A stretch of DNA of 64,000 nucleotides, from contig NZ_JBKFFP010000003.1 of assembly GCF_046506625.1 (NCBI RefSeq), positions 490,257-554,256 on the forward strand. The letters run 5' to 3'. The notes under the pieces were generated by a model. That model did no database searches and had not been told where the DNA came from. It saw only the letters and a program-made list of their open reading frames with translations. The stretch is from Zhengella sedimenti. Its GTDB lineage: Bacteria; Pseudomonadota; Alphaproteobacteria; Rhizobiales; Rhizobiaceae. Both the position numbers and the translations under genes were made by a program. The first letter of the stretch is position 1, and each line of letters starts with the position of its first letter. Below, in pieces: positions 41,895 through 51,284 of the stretch.

Positions 41895-43103
41895 ATGCAG
41901 GGTTTCGCCGGGACCAACGAGTGGGCAAACGCGTTCGATCTCAACGAGGATCAGCAGATGATCCTGGACAATGCGGACCGGTTTTCCCGCAACGAACTGT
42001 ATCCCCTGGCCGAGCGGATGGACAATGAGGAATGGTGGCCCGAGGATGCCTTTCCGAAGATCGGCGACAACGGGCTTTTCGGCATCACCATTCCGGAGGA
42101 GTATGGCGGCGCCGGCCTCGACCTTGTGGCGGCGGGCCTCGTCCTGCAGGGCATGTCGCGCTGGAACCATGCCATGGCGCTGGCCTGGGTGGCGCATGAC
42201 AACCTGTGCGCCAACAACATCTACCGAAACGGCAACGAGGAGCAGCGCCGCAAGTATCTCCCCGACCTGTGTTCGGGCCGCAAGATCGGCGCGCTCGGGC
42301 TGACGGAGCCGGGTGCCGGATCGGACGCCATGGGCTCCATGCGCACCACCGCGCGGCGCGACGGCGACCACTATGTCCTCAATGGCAGCAAGATCTACAT
42401 CACCAACGGCCCGGTCGCCGACGTGCTGCTGGTCTATGCCAAGACCGACAAGGAAAAGGGCGCGCATGGCATATCCGCCTTCATCGTCGAAAAGGACATG
42501 CCCGGCTTCAAGGTGGCGCAGAAGCTGATCAAGATGGGCTATCGCGGCAGCCAGACTGCCGAACTGGTGTTCGAGGAGTGCCGGGTTCCGGCCGAGAACA
42601 TGGTCGGCGGCGAGAACCGGGGCGTCGCGGTGGTCATGAGCGGGCTCGACCTGGAACGCGCCATGATCTCCCCCATCTGCCTTGGCGTTGCCGAACGGGC
42701 GCTGGAGCTTTCGGTGGAGTATGCGCAGACACGACAGCAGTTCGGCAAGCCGATCGGCTCCTTCCAGATGGTCCAGTCGATGCTTGCCGACATGTATGTC
42801 CAGGTGGAATCGATGCGGGCGCTGACCTACAAGGTGCTGGCCGCCGCCGCGCCGCTCGAGATCGGCGGCGGCGGGCGCGGCGACATCCACAAGCTGACCG
42901 CGGCGTCGGTGATGTTCGCGGCCGAGGCCGCGCACAAGGTTCTCGATCTCGCCGTCCAGGTGCACGGCGGAACCGGCTATATCTGGGAGTCGGAGATCAA
43001 CCGCCTGTTCCGCTCCACCAAGTTGCTGGAGATCGGCGCGGGCACGACCGAGGTGCGCAAGATGATCATTGCCGGCGAATTGTTGCGGGACATGCGCAAG
43101 TGA
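41895..43103 (+). CDS. Acyl-CoA dehydrogenase (isovaleryl/citronellyl-CoA dehydrogenase-like)
   Basis: The 402-residue flavoenzyme has the family motifs LTEPGAGSDA and YITNGPVADVLLVYAKT, the mid-domain QFGKPIGSFQMVQ and the C-terminal VQVHGGTGYIWE. The region where medium-chain enzymes keep their catalytic Glu reads IGAGTTEVR, without that Glu, whereas GLDLERAMIS has a Glu at the place used by isovaleryl-CoA dehydrogenase. That points to a branched substrate. A GGGAGGAGCAGG ribosome site precedes the ATG. It heads a three-gene + operon and provides the alpha,beta-unsaturated acyl-CoA that the carboxylase needs. Confidence 0.9.
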   Translation: MQGFAGTNEWANAFDLNEDQQMILDNADRFSRNELYPLAERMDNEEWWPEDAFPKIGDNGLFGITIPEEYGGAGLDLVAAGLVLQGMSRWNHAMALAWVAHDNLCANNIYRNGNEEQRRKYLPDLCSGRKIGALGLTEPGAGSDAMGSMRTTARRDGDHYVLNGSKIYITNGPVADVLLVYAKTDKEKGAHGISAFIVEKDMPGFKVAQKLIKMGYRGSQTAELVFEECRVPAENMVGGENRGVAVVMSGLDLERAMISPICLGVAERALELSVEYAQTRQQFGKPIGSFQMVQSMLADMYVQVESMRALTYKVLAAAAPLEIGGGGRGDIHKLTAASVMFAAEAAHKVLDLAVQVHGGTGYIWESEINRLFRSTKLLEIGAGTTEVRKMIIAGELLRDMRK

Positions 43104-43966
43104 GCGGGACGGACGAGGAGACCTTCGGCTTTGGGGATGCCGACCTCGCGGTCCATCCCACCGTCTTCGGGGCGGGGTCGATGGCGGGAAAGACGGTCCT
43201 GGTGTCCGGAGGGGCAGGCGGAATCGGCCGGGCCACGGCATGGCTGTTTGCCCGCCTCGGCGCGACCGTCATCGTTTCGGGGCGAAGCGAGGAGAAGATC
43301 GCCGGCGTCGTCGAGGCGATCCGGGCGGCGGACTGGTCGTGCCATGGCCACACGGTGGACATCCGCGACCCGGACGCCGTCGCCGCATTCTTCGACACGG
43401 TCTGGCAGGCGCACGGGCCGCTCGACATCCTGGTCAACAGCGCCGGCGGACAGTTTCCCCAGCCTGCCATCGATTTCAGCGTGAAGGGCTGGAACGCGGT
43501 CATCAATACCAACCTCAACGGGACATGGTTCATGATGCAGGCGGCCGCGCGCAAGTGGCGCGACAGCGGCCGGCCGGGCAGCATCGTCAACATCGTCGTG
43601 GTGACAACGCACGGGCTTTACGGTGTGGCGCATACCATCGCGGCGCGCTGCGGCGTCATCGGCCTGTCGCGCAGCGTGGCCGTCGAATGGGCGCCGCTCG
43701 GCATCCGCGTCAACTGCATCGCGCCCGGAGCCATCAAGACGGAGGGCTGGCGCGTCTACACGCCGGAAGCCCGCGCGGCCTATCCGCAATCCAATCCCAT
43801 GCTGCGTGCCGGAGATGCCTGGGACATCGCTGAGGCCTGTGTCTACATGGGCGGTCCGTCCGGCAAGTTCATCACGGGCGAATTGCTGACCGTGGACGGC
43901 GGGGGCCAGTTGTGGGGCGAGACCTGGACCACGGGCAAGCCCGATTATTTCAAGGCGGACACGTAG
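43100..43966 (+). CDS. Short-chain dehydrogenase/reductase
   Basis: The 288-residue Rossmann protein has the cofactor loop SGGAGGIGRATAW and the NSAGG motif. The usual Ser-Tyr-Lys catalytic set is not present in normal form: the region reads VVVTTHGLYGVAHTIAARCGVIGLSR, with Arg where Lys is expected. This resembles 2,4-dienoyl-CoA reductase-like or AtuG-type SDRs, which also lack the canonical Tyr. The GTG start overlaps the dehydrogenase stop (GTGA); the 30 residues before the Rossmann motif include VHPTVFGAGSMAGK, usual for this branch, so the long start is preferred. Confidence 0.84.
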   Translation: MSGTDEETFGFGDADLAVHPTVFGAGSMAGKTVLVSGGAGGIGRATAWLFARLGATVIVSGRSEEKIAGVVEAIRAADWSCHGHTVDIRDPDAVAAFFDTVWQAHGPLDILVNSAGGQFPQPAIDFSVKGWNAVINTNLNGTWFMMQAAARKWRDSGRPGSIVNIVVVTTHGLYGVAHTIAARCGVIGLSRSVAVEWAPLGIRVNCIAPGAIKTEGWRVYTPEARAAYPQSNPMLRAGDAWDIAEACVYMGGPSGKFITGELLTVDGGGQLWGETWTTGKPDYFKADT

Positions 43967-43983
43967 CCGGGAAGGGAGTGGCC

Positions 43984-44424
43984 ATGGTGGATCTCGCGCC
44001 GGGCGTCAGGATCGAAACCGCGGGACGGACGATCGGCGAGGGCGACATATCGTTGTTCGCCGGCCTCGTGGGCGATTTCACGCCGATCCACGTGGACGAG
44101 GAATTCGCCAGAACCTCCCCGCATGGCGGGCGCATCGCCCATGGTCCGCACACGATGGCCACCGCCATCGGCATGGCGACCCAGACCGGCCTGTTCGGCG
44201 AACGGGTGATCGGCCTGGTGAACATCAACTGGGATTTCACCGGTGCGGTCCGGATCGGCGACACGATCCGTTCCGTCGTCACGGTCCGGTCGGTCCGCCC
44301 GACATCGAAGCCGGGGCGCAATCTCGGCGTCTTCGCCTTCGAGGTGTTCAACCAGGAAAACCGCCTGGTCCAGAGCGGCAGCATGACCGTCGTGCTGCGC
44401 GCCGAGGATGGCGGCAGCGCCTGA
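43984..44424 (+). CDS. MaoC-like (R)-hydratase
   Basis: The 146-residue single-hotdog protein has the hydratase motif in AGLVGDFTPIHVDEEFA and GRIAHGPHTMA, with Asp and His in catalytic positions (D-x4-H). It would hydrate an enoyl-CoA. The ATG is preceded by GGGAGTGG with good spacing. It is the last gene of the + operon and is convergent, 15 bp apart, with the acyl-CoA ligase gene. Confidence 0.85.
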   Translation: MVDLAPGVRIETAGRTIGEGDISLFAGLVGDFTPIHVDEEFARTSPHGGRIAHGPHTMATAIGMATQTGLFGERVIGLVNINWDFTGAVRIGDTIRSVVTVRSVRPTSKPGRNLGVFAFEVFNQENRLVQSGSMTVVLRAEDGGSA

Positions 44425-44439
44425 CAGGCCGGATCGCGG

Positions 44440-45987
44440 TCAGGCGCCGGTATCGCGCAACCGGGCTTCCATCTCGTGGCGAAGGATCTTGCCCGTGGTG
44501 CTGCGCGGGAAATCGTCAAAGCCGATGAAATGCACCTGCTTGGGCCGCTTGTAGCCTGCCAGATTCGCACGGCAGAGCGTCTCCACGTCCTGCTGGGTCA
44601 GGCTGTCGTCGTTGCGCGCGACAAAGGCGACGGGAACCTCGCCCCAGCGGTCATCGCGGCGGCGCACGACCACGGCATCGGCCACGCGCGGATCGGCCAG
44701 GAGGACACGCTCGATCTCGGCGGGGTAGATGTTCTCGCCGCCGGACTTGATCATGAACTTGGCGCGGTCGACGAAATCGTACGAGGCATCGGGGTTGCGC
44801 ACGAACAGGTCGCCCATGCGGAACCAGCCGCCGGCGAAATCACGGGCATTGGTTTCGGGCGCATTCCAGTAGCCGCTGAAGACGGTCGGGCCGCGCACGG
44901 CGACCTCGCCCGGCTCGCCATCGGGCACATCGTTTCCCTCGCCGTCGACGAGGCGCAGGTCGCAAAGGGCGCTCTTGCGCTTGGACAGGCTGGAGGGCAT
45001 CTCGCCCGGCGGGATGAGGCAGGCGGAGGCGGGCGGCAGGCCTGTCTCGGTCGATCCGAAACTGTTGAGATAGGGTGCGCCTGCCAGGCGGGACAGTTCG
45101 GCGACAAGCTGCTTGGGCACAAGATCGGCCATGGCGCCGACCGCGCGGATGCTCTTCGGCCGCTTGCCCGTCGTCTTCAGGATGTCGACCACCGGCTCGA
45201 TGGAGCCCGACATCAACAGCATCCAGCCCAGTTCCTCCTCGAGCATGGCCGCGACGATTGCATCGGCATCGAAGCCGTCCACGATGGTGACTGTCGCGCC
45301 CGACATGAAGGCGCCCAGAACCTGGTCCGTGGAGCCCATGTGAAACATCGGCGCCCAGGCGATGAAACCGTCGCTTTCGCGGGCATGCATGTCCACCCGC
45401 AGCACCATGTTCCGGGCGATCTGGGCGCGGTGGCTGACAAGCGCACCCTTGGGCAGGCCCGTGGTTCCCGACGTGTAGAGGATGACGAGACCGTCTTCCG
45501 GATCGACAGCGGGCAGGGACGCCGGGGGCGCATGGTCGCGAATGAGCCGCTCGTGGTCCGCCTCGATGACGGTGCAGGGTCGGCCCTTCAGGTCGAGCGT
45601 CGCCGCCATCTCCCGGTAGCGCTCCGAGACCACGATCAGCGCGGGTTCGACGAGATCGATGCAGTGCTGGAGTTCGTGCCGTGTCAGACGCCAGTTCTGG
45701 CAGGCGACGATGGCGCCAATGGCCGCCGCGGCAAGTTCGATCTCGGCATATTCTGGCCGGTTCTCCGAAAGCAGCGCGATGCGGTCGCCCCGGCCGATCC
45801 CGCGATGCATGAGGGCAGCGGCAAGGCGCAGGACGCGGCCGTCGAGTTCACCATAGGTCACGCGCCGGTTCGTGGTGCGGATGGCCGTGGCATGCGGATT
45901 GCGCCGGACGCTGGCCTGGAAAAGGCCGTGGACGGTGATCCGGCCCGCGGCCAGGATGTCGCTTGCGGTTCCTTTGGCGTTCTGCAT
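44440..45987 (-). CDS. AMP-dependent acyl-CoA synthetase/ligase
   Basis: The 515-residue adenylate-forming enzyme has the P-loop ILYTSGTTGLPKGALVSH, the NSFGSTETG adenylate motif, the hinge GDLFVRNPDASYDFVDRAKFMIKSGGENIYP and the C-terminal PRSTTGKILR with the catalytic Lys. It activates a free carboxylic acid to its CoA ester. I start at the ATG at 45987, 33 nt after the first in-frame ATG, as GGGAGGA lies before it. It is the third gene of a - operon with a crotonase and the TetR-type regulator. Confidence 0.9.
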   Translation of the reverse strand: MQNAKGTASDILAAGRITVHGLFQASVRRNPHATAIRTTNRRVTYGELDGRVLRLAAALMHRGIGRGDRIALLSENRPEYAEIELAAAAIGAIVACQNWRLTRHELQHCIDLVEPALIVVSERYREMAATLDLKGRPCTVIEADHERLIRDHAPPASLPAVDPEDGLVILYTSGTTGLPKGALVSHRAQIARNMVLRVDMHARESDGFIAWAPMFHMGSTDQVLGAFMSGATVTIVDGFDADAIVAAMLEEELGWMLLMSGSIEPVVDILKTTGKRPKSIRAVGAMADLVPKQLVAELSRLAGAPYLNSFGSTETGLPPASACLIPPGEMPSSLSKRKSALCDLRLVDGEGNDVPDGEPGEVAVRGPTVFSGYWNAPETNARDFAGGWFRMGDLFVRNPDASYDFVDRAKFMIKSGGENIYPAEIERVLLADPRVADAVVVRRRDDRWGEVPVAFVARNDDSLTQQDVETLCRANLAGYKRPKQVHFIGFDDFPRSTTGKILRHEMEARLRDTGA

Positions 45988-46025
45988 CCGCGTTGTCCTC
46001 CCTCGACACGTTCGCGGCAAACCTC

Positions 46026-46751
46026 TCAGGGCGCTTGGGCGCCCGCATCGCCGCTCCGCGCCATCTCCTCCAGTCGGCTGACCGCCTTTTCCAGGCGCTC
46101 GGCAATGTCCGGACGGACCGGTTCGGCCGGCGCGCGCACCTGCAATCCGCTGAGCACCAGGTCGACGATGGCGTCGGCACTGGCATCAGGATCGAAGTTT
46201 CCCTCGCCGCGCAGATAGGTCCATGTGTGGTGCTCTATGCAGCCATAGATCATGTCGCGCACGAGCCTGAGCGGAACGTCATTGCGCAACTCGCCGGCCT
46301 CGATGCCGGTGCGGATGATTTCCAGCGTCTGGCGCGTATATTCACGGTTGAGCTGGAAGACGGCGGTCTGGCTGTAATCCCTGCTCGGGCGGATGTGCTG
46401 GAACATCAGGTTGCACAGCGCCGGTTCCTCGTGAATCGTGTTGATGTGGCGCCAGATCATGTAGCGCAGCCGGTTGCGGGTGCCGCTGATGCCGGAGAGC
46501 TGCTGGCCGTAGTCGGCCAGCATGCCTTCGTACCAGTCCTCTATAACCTTGACGAGCAGATCACGCTTGTTCTCGAAATAGCGGTAGATGCTGCCTTCGA
46601 CGACGTTCGCCCGCTCGGCAATGTCGGACAGGGGCGCGTCCTCATAGCCCTTCTCGCGGAAGACCGACCTCGCCGCAGCCATGATGTCGAAGACGCGGCG
46701 TTCCCGCGAGAGCCGCGTGACCTGGCGTTTCTGGGTTCCGTTGCCGCTCAT
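46026..46751 (-). CDS. TetR/AcrR-family transcriptional regulator
   Basis: The 241-residue protein has an N-terminal TetR DNA-binding domain: IMAAARSVFREKGYEDAPLSDIAERANVVEGSIYRYFENKRDLL, with the recognition helix at VVEGSIYRYF. The rest is a helical ligand domain as in fatty-acyl-CoA-responsive regulators, ending in a coiled-coil-like Glu/Arg tail. The ATG overlaps the crotonase stop (ATGA). It is encoded between the two divergent promoter regions that share the AAGAGATTT element, so it probably represses both and is released by an acyl-CoA. Confidence 0.9.
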   Translation of the reverse strand: MSGNGTQKRQVTRLSRERRVFDIMAAARSVFREKGYEDAPLSDIAERANVVEGSIYRYFENKRDLLVKVIEDWYEGMLADYGQQLSGISGTRNRLRYMIWRHINTIHEEPALCNLMFQHIRPSRDYSQTAVFQLNREYTRQTLEIIRTGIEAGELRNDVPLRLVRDMIYGCIEHHTWTYLRGEGNFDPDASADAIVDLVLSGLQVRAPAEPVRPDIAERLEKAVSRLEEMARSGDAGAQAP

Positions 46752-47569
46752 TTCTTCTCCGTCGCGAATCCGGGCGGACGGCGCTCGACAAAGGCAGCCA
46801 TGCCCTCCCACCATTCCCCGCCCGCCGCGGCCTTGAACACGGCGTCGAGCGCGGCCGTGTCCGCGGCCCGGGGCGGCAGGGTTTCGCACAGGTATATCGC
46901 GCGTTTCGTCTCCGCAATGGCCGCCGGACTGTTGTCCAGGAAACGGCTTGCGAGCCCGATCGCGGCCTCATCGAGGTCTTCGGGCTCGTGCACGGCGCTG
47001 ACGAGGCCGGCAGCAAGCGCCTCGGCCGCCGAAATCCGCTCTCCGAGCAGTGCGATTTCCAGCGCCCGCGCCCTTCCGACGAGGCGCGACAGGTCCTGCA
47101 CGCCGCTCGCCCCGGCGACGGCGCCAAGCCGCACCTCCGGCAAGCCGATGCGCGCCGTGCTGCTCATGATCCGGAAATCGCAGGAAATGGCGAGTTCGCA
47201 GCCGCCGCCCAGCGCAAACCCGTTGATGGCGGCAATGGTGACGAAGGGTGCCTCCTGCAACCGTCGCAGAAGCCGGGTGATCGGGAGGACGTAGTCGTCG
47301 CGGATGGCGCGCGGGTTTCGATGAAGGGGCGCGTCCGGATCGGTGAAGTACTTCACATGCGCACCGCCGCAAAAGCTCTGTCCCGAGCCGGTGATGACGA
47401 GCACCCGCGCCCCGGCTTCCATGCATTCGTCCACGAGCCTGTGCAGCGTGGCGACGGCATCGCCGGTCAGCGTGTTGTGTTGCTCGCCGCGGACAAGCCG
47501 GATGCGCGCCACTCCCGGCTTCGGCCAGTCGAGCGTGGCGGGAGAAACGGATTCGCCCTGTTCCATCAT
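46748..47569 (-). CDS. Enoyl-CoA hydratase/isomerase family protein
   Basis: This crotonase of 273 residues has GSGQSFCGGAHV and NGFALGGGCELAISCDF loops and GLPEVRLGAVAGASG, with one catalytic Glu present and the second replaced by Ala. The ATG at 47569 follows GGAGGCGCGA, a strong ribosome site; an upstream in-frame TTG at 47581 is less likely. It heads the - operon with the TetR regulator and acyl-CoA ligase. The exact reaction cannot be read from sequence. Confidence 0.85.
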   Translation of the reverse strand: MMEQGESVSPATLDWPKPGVARIRLVRGEQHNTLTGDAVATLHRLVDECMEAGARVLVITGSGQSFCGGAHVKYFTDPDAPLHRNPRAIRDDYVLPITRLLRRLQEAPFVTIAAINGFALGGGCELAISCDFRIMSSTARIGLPEVRLGAVAGASGVQDLSRLVGRARALEIALLGERISAAEALAAGLVSAVHEPEDLDEAAIGLASRFLDNSPAAIAETKRAIYLCETLPPRAADTAALDAVFKAAAGGEWWEGMAAFVERRPPGFATEKK

Positions 47570-47599
47570 TCGCGCCTCCAACCTTCAGAAACCTGATTG

Positions 47600-47612
47600 A
47601 CAAATCTCTTGT
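47600..47612. promoter_or_regulatory. Candidate operator, copy 2 of a shared element
   Basis: On the - strand this reads ACAA-GAGAT-TTGT, the same AAGAGATTT core as at 41833-41845 with different but again self-complementary outer bases. It overlaps a TTGACA hexamer (47597-47602), so a bound repressor would block the promoter between the crotonase/TetR operon and the Liv-type operon. Confidence 0.5.
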
Positions 47613-47848
47613 TCGTGATCTTAATGAGGACAATTCATCATTTCGATGCGTTCCGCAAGAGAAAAAACAACGGGCGCAAAGTGGTGAGGGGGAGGAGAAA
47701 AAACGGTGCAAAACAAGCAGAAAGAATGGGGATCGGACGGTTTTGCCGGACTGGCGGCGTCAGCCGCGAGGCGAGTCCGGTTTGGCTCGCCGTCTGCGAT
47801 TTCACGTGCCTAGATAATTGCAATTCATTTGTGAGGCGCGTTCATTTC

Positions 47849-48637
47849 ATGCTGTCGTTGAACAATCTCCAGATCCTCTACGACCGGGCCATCGAGGCGG
47901 TGCGCGACGTCTCGCTGTCTGTCCCTGCCGGCGCCATCGTGGCGCTGCTCGGTTCGAACGGAGCGGGAAAGTCGACCATCCTGAAGGCGATATCCGGGGT
48001 CCTCTACCAGGAAGACGGCGAGATCGTCAGCGGGTCGGTCACGTTCGAGGGGCGCGACCTGGCCGCCCGGACGCCGAGGGAGATCGTTCGCGAGGGGCTG
48101 GTGCAGGTGCCCGAGGGGCGGGCGCTTTTCGCCGACCTCACCGTGGAGGAAAACCTGCTGATGGGCGGCATCACGCGCAACCGCGCAGAGGCGGCGGAAG
48201 GGCTGGACCGGATCTATGCCATGTTCCCGCGCGTCCATGAGCGGCGCCACCAGACGGCGGGCTACCTGTCGGGGGGCGAGCAGCAGATGGTCGCCATCGG
48301 GCGGGCGCTGATGGGAAAGCCGCGCCTTCTCATGCTGGACGAGCCGTCGCTGGGCCTGGCGCCGCAGATCGTCGACACGATCTTCGAGACGATCGTTTCG
48401 CTGAACCGGGACAATGGCGTGACGGTGCTGCTGGTCGAGCAGAACGCCCAGCTTGCGCTGGAAACGGCATCCTATGGCTACATCATCGAGAACGGGCGTA
48501 TCGTGCTCGATGGCGAGGCCGGCAAGCTGCGCACCAACAGCGACGTGCAGGAGTTCTATCTGGGCTATTCGGGCGGTGAGCGAAAGAGCATGCGCGACGT
48601 GAAGCACTACAAGCGCCGCAAGCGGTGGCTGTCATGA
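47849..48637 (+). CDS. livF: Branched-chain-type ABC transporter ATPase (LivF-like)
   Basis: The 262-residue ATPase has Walker A GSNGAGKST, signature YLSGGEQQM and Walker B LLMLDEPSLGLAP, with VPEGRALFADLTVEENL typical of LivF. A basic tail (KHYKRRKRWLS) of about 20 residues is extra. The frame is open from 47597, but the first good LivF start is the ATG at 47849. It leads a + operon of two ATPases, an acyl-CoA ligase, two permeases and a binding protein, so the cargo is probably a carboxylic acid rather than leucine. Confidence 0.9.
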   Translation: MLSLNNLQILYDRAIEAVRDVSLSVPAGAIVALLGSNGAGKSTILKAISGVLYQEDGEIVSGSVTFEGRDLAARTPREIVREGLVQVPEGRALFADLTVEENLLMGGITRNRAEAAEGLDRIYAMFPRVHERRHQTAGYLSGGEQQMVAIGRALMGKPRLLMLDEPSLGLAPQIVDTIFETIVSLNRDNGVTVLLVEQNAQLALETASYGYIIENGRIVLDGEAGKLRTNSDVQEFYLGYSGGERKSMRDVKHYKRRKRWLS

Positions 48638-49443
48638 CCGGTTTCCTGCGGCTGGACGGCGTGACGAAGAAATTCGGCGGGCTTGTCGCGGTCAACGATG
48701 TGAGCCTGCATGTCGAGCAGGGACAGATCTACAGCCTGATCGGCCCCAACGGCGCTGGCAAGACGACGCTGTTCAACCTGATCAGCGCGGTGTTCAAGCC
48801 GACCGGGGGGCAGATCCTGTTCGAGGGGCGCGACCTTGCGCGCACGCCGACCCATGCGCTGACCCGCCTCGGCATTGCCCGGACATTCCAGAACCTGGCC
48901 GTCTTCAAGCACGAGACGGTCGTCAACAACCTGCTCGTCGGCATGCATTCGCACCTGAAATCCGGGCCCGTGGAGGCCGCGCTTTTCTGGGGGCGCACGC
49001 GCCGCGAGGAAATCCTGGCGCGCGAGCGGGTGGAGGAGATCATCGAGTTCCTCGAAATCGAGGAGATCCGCGACCACCCTGTCGGCACGCTCTCCTACGG
49101 CCAGCAGAAGCGCGTCGAACTGGGGCGGGCGCTGGCGGTCTCGCCGAAGCTCCTGCTGCTCGACGAGATGGTGTCGGGCATGAACCAGGAAGAGCGCGAG
49201 GACATCGCGCGCTTCATCCTCGATCTCAAGGAGGAACTCGGCATGACGGTGTTCATGGTCGAGCACGACATGGGCATCGTGATGGACATCTCCGATCATG
49301 TCTGCGTGATGAACTACGGCAGCAAGATCGCGGAGGGCACGCCGGCCGAAGTCGCCTCCAATCCTGCGGTCATCGAGGCCTATCTGGGAGCGCACGGGTC
49401 AGGCACACGGACCGCCGGGACGACGGGAGGCGCGGCGGCATGA
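48634..49443 (+). CDS. livG: Branched-chain-type ABC transporter ATPase (LivG-like)
   Basis: The 269-residue ATPase has Walker A GPNGAGKTT, IARTFQNLAVF (the LivG Q-loop region), signature LSYGQQKRVELG and Walker B LLLLDEMVSGMNQEE. The Walker B acidic pair is D-E followed by Met instead of the usual Pro. The ATG at 48634 overlaps the LivF-type stop (ATGA), and its own stop overlaps the ligase start in the same way. Confidence 0.9.
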   Translation: MTGFLRLDGVTKKFGGLVAVNDVSLHVEQGQIYSLIGPNGAGKTTLFNLISAVFKPTGGQILFEGRDLARTPTHALTRLGIARTFQNLAVFKHETVVNNLLVGMHSHLKSGPVEAALFWGRTRREEILARERVEEIIEFLEIEEIRDHPVGTLSYGQQKRVELGRALAVSPKLLLLDEMVSGMNQEEREDIARFILDLKEELGMTVFMVEHDMGIVMDISDHVCVMNYGSKIAEGTPAEVASNPAVIEAYLGAHGSGTRTAGTTGGAAA

Positions 49444-51284
49444 ATCCCTCAACCGACATCGCGACGATGACCATGCCGCAAGTGCTGCGCAAGCGGGCCG
49501 GCGAACATGGCGGCGAACTGGCGCTGCGGGAAAAGGAGCTCGGTCGCTGGGTCCGGTTCACCTGGCAGGACTATTACGAGCAGGCGCGGCTGACAGCCAT
49601 CGGCCTCAGCGCGCTCGGCTTCGGACCTGGCGACCGTCTCGCGGTTGCCGGCGAGGACACGCCGCAATGGCTGTTTGCCGATCTGGGCGCCCAGATGGCC
49701 GGCGGCGCCTGCCTTGGCGTCTACCCGACAAACCCTTGGCCCGAACTGCAATATATCGTGCGCCATTCGCGCGCCCGCATCGTCGTGTGCGGCGACCAGG
49801 AGCAGACCGACAAGGTGATCGAGGCGCGGCGCCGCGAGGGCGGCCTGCCGGACGTCACCCACATCATCGCGATCGACATGAAGGGCATGCGCCAGTATGA
49901 CGAGCCCGGCCTGATGTCCTTCGACGACCTGGTCGCGCTCGGGCGGCAAAGGGAAGCGGAACTCGGCGCGCTCATCGACCGGCAGATCGACAGCGGCAAG
50001 GCCGATGACGTGGCCATCATCGTCTACACGTCGGGTACGACCGGGATGCCCAAGGGCGCCATGCTGACGCATGGCAACATGCTGCATTCGGCCAGCCGCA
50101 TGGCCGCGATCCACAATCTGGACCGGCAGAACTATTCCGTCCTGTGCTACCTGCCGCTGTGTCATGTGGCGGAGCGCAGTTTCTCCACCGTCATGCAGCT
50201 TGTCACCGGTTGCACCGTCTCCTTCGCGGAATCGGTGGACACCGTCGTGGTCAATCTCCGGGAGATCGCGCCCAGGGGCTTCCTCGGCGTTCCGCGCATC
50301 TGGGAAAAGATGCTGCAGGCGGTGCTTTACAGGGTCAAGGACACGACGCCTTTCCAGCGCAGGGTCTACGATTTCTGCATGGCGAAGGGCCGCCCCATCG
50401 CCGAGCGCCGCCTTGCCAATGGCGGCCGCTTCGCCAGCACCGCCGATGCGCTGACGTACCATTTCCTGTCGCTGATCTGTTTCCGCAACCTGCGCACGTT
50501 TCTCGGCCTCGACCGTGTCCAGACAGGTTTCTGCGGCGGCGCGACGGTTTCGCCGGAAGTGCTGCTGTTCTTCTGGATCATCGGTGTCCCCGTCTACCAG
50601 ATCTACGGCATGACGGAATGCGCCGGCGCCTCGCACAGCCAGCGTCCCGGCGCCACCTCGCTCGGCACGTCGGGCCTCGTGATCGAGGGTGTCGAGCAGA
50701 AGCTGGCGGAGGACGGGGAACTCCTGCTTGCCGGCGCCAGCGTGTTCAAGGGCTACCTGTTCGACGAGGAGGCGACCCGGCGGGCCCTGGACGACGGCTG
50801 GCTGCATACCGGCGACATCGTCGCCTTCGACGACAACGGCGAGGCGCGCGTGCTGGACCGCAAGAAGGACATCCTGATCACGTCGGGCGGCAAGAACATC
50901 ACGCCGTCGCTGATCGAGAACGCATTGAAGGATTCGCCCTATATCCGGGAAGCCATCCTGCTGGGCGACGGGCGCAATTTCCTCTCCGCGCTCATCCAGA
51001 TCGACCTGGAGACGACGGGCAAGTGGGCGCAGGAAGCCAATGTCCAGTACACGACCTACCGCTCGCTGGCCGAAAACCCGGACGTCCGCGAGCTGATCGA
51101 CGCAGAGGTCCGCAAGGTGAACGAACGCTTCGCGCGGGTGGAGAACATCCGCAAGTTCGTCATCCTGACCAAGGAACTCGACCATGACGACGGGGAACTG
51201 ACGGCGACCATGAAGGTGCGCCGCAAGATCATCGAAGAAAAGTTCGAGCCGGAAATCCGGTCGATCTATGGAGACGCGGCCTGA
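49440..51284 (+). CDS. AMP-dependent long-chain acyl-CoA synthetase inside the transporter operon
   Basis: The 614-residue ligase has IIVYTSGTTGMPKGAMLTHGN, the adenylate motif YQIYGMTECAG, and the hinge region GDIVAFDDNGEARVLDRKKD followed by SGGKNITPSLIE, of the FadD15-like long-chain branch. It lacks the usual PRTxxGK ending; instead it has DDGELTATMKVRR, as in that branch. It lies between the ATPase and permease genes with overlaps at both ends (ATGA and TGATG), so uptake and CoA activation of the same acid are probably coupled. Confidence 0.9.
   Translation: MNPSTDIATMTMPQVLRKRAGEHGGELALREKELGRWVRFTWQDYYEQARLTAIGLSALGFGPGDRLAVAGEDTPQWLFADLGAQMAGGACLGVYPTNPWPELQYIVRHSRARIVVCGDQEQTDKVIEARRREGGLPDVTHIIAIDMKGMRQYDEPGLMSFDDLVALGRQREAELGALIDRQIDSGKADDVAIIVYTSGTTGMPKGAMLTHGNMLHSASRMAAIHNLDRQNYSVLCYLPLCHVAERSFSTVMQLVTGCTVSFAESVDTVVVNLREIAPRGFLGVPRIWEKMLQAVLYRVKDTTPFQRRVYDFCMAKGRPIAERRLANGGRFASTADALTYHFLSLICFRNLRTFLGLDRVQTGFCGGATVSPEVLLFFWIIGVPVYQIYGMTECAGASHSQRPGATSLGTSGLVIEGVEQKLAEDGELLLAGASVFKGYLFDEEATRRALDDGWLHTGDIVAFDDNGEARVLDRKKDILITSGGKNITPSLIENALKDSPYIREAILLGDGRNFLSALIQIDLETTGKWAQEANVQYTTYRSLAENPDVRELIDAEVRKVNERFARVENIRKFVILTKELDHDDGELTATMKVRRKIIEEKFEPEIRSIYGDAA

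Noticed and set aside
44476..46218. 580-codon + frame opposite the acyl-CoA ligase and TetR genes
   Set aside because: Both - strand genes have complete family motifs; the + product has none.
49449..51185. 578-codon - frame opposite the transporter-linked ligase
   Set aside because: Antisense shadow of a gene with complete adenylation motifs.
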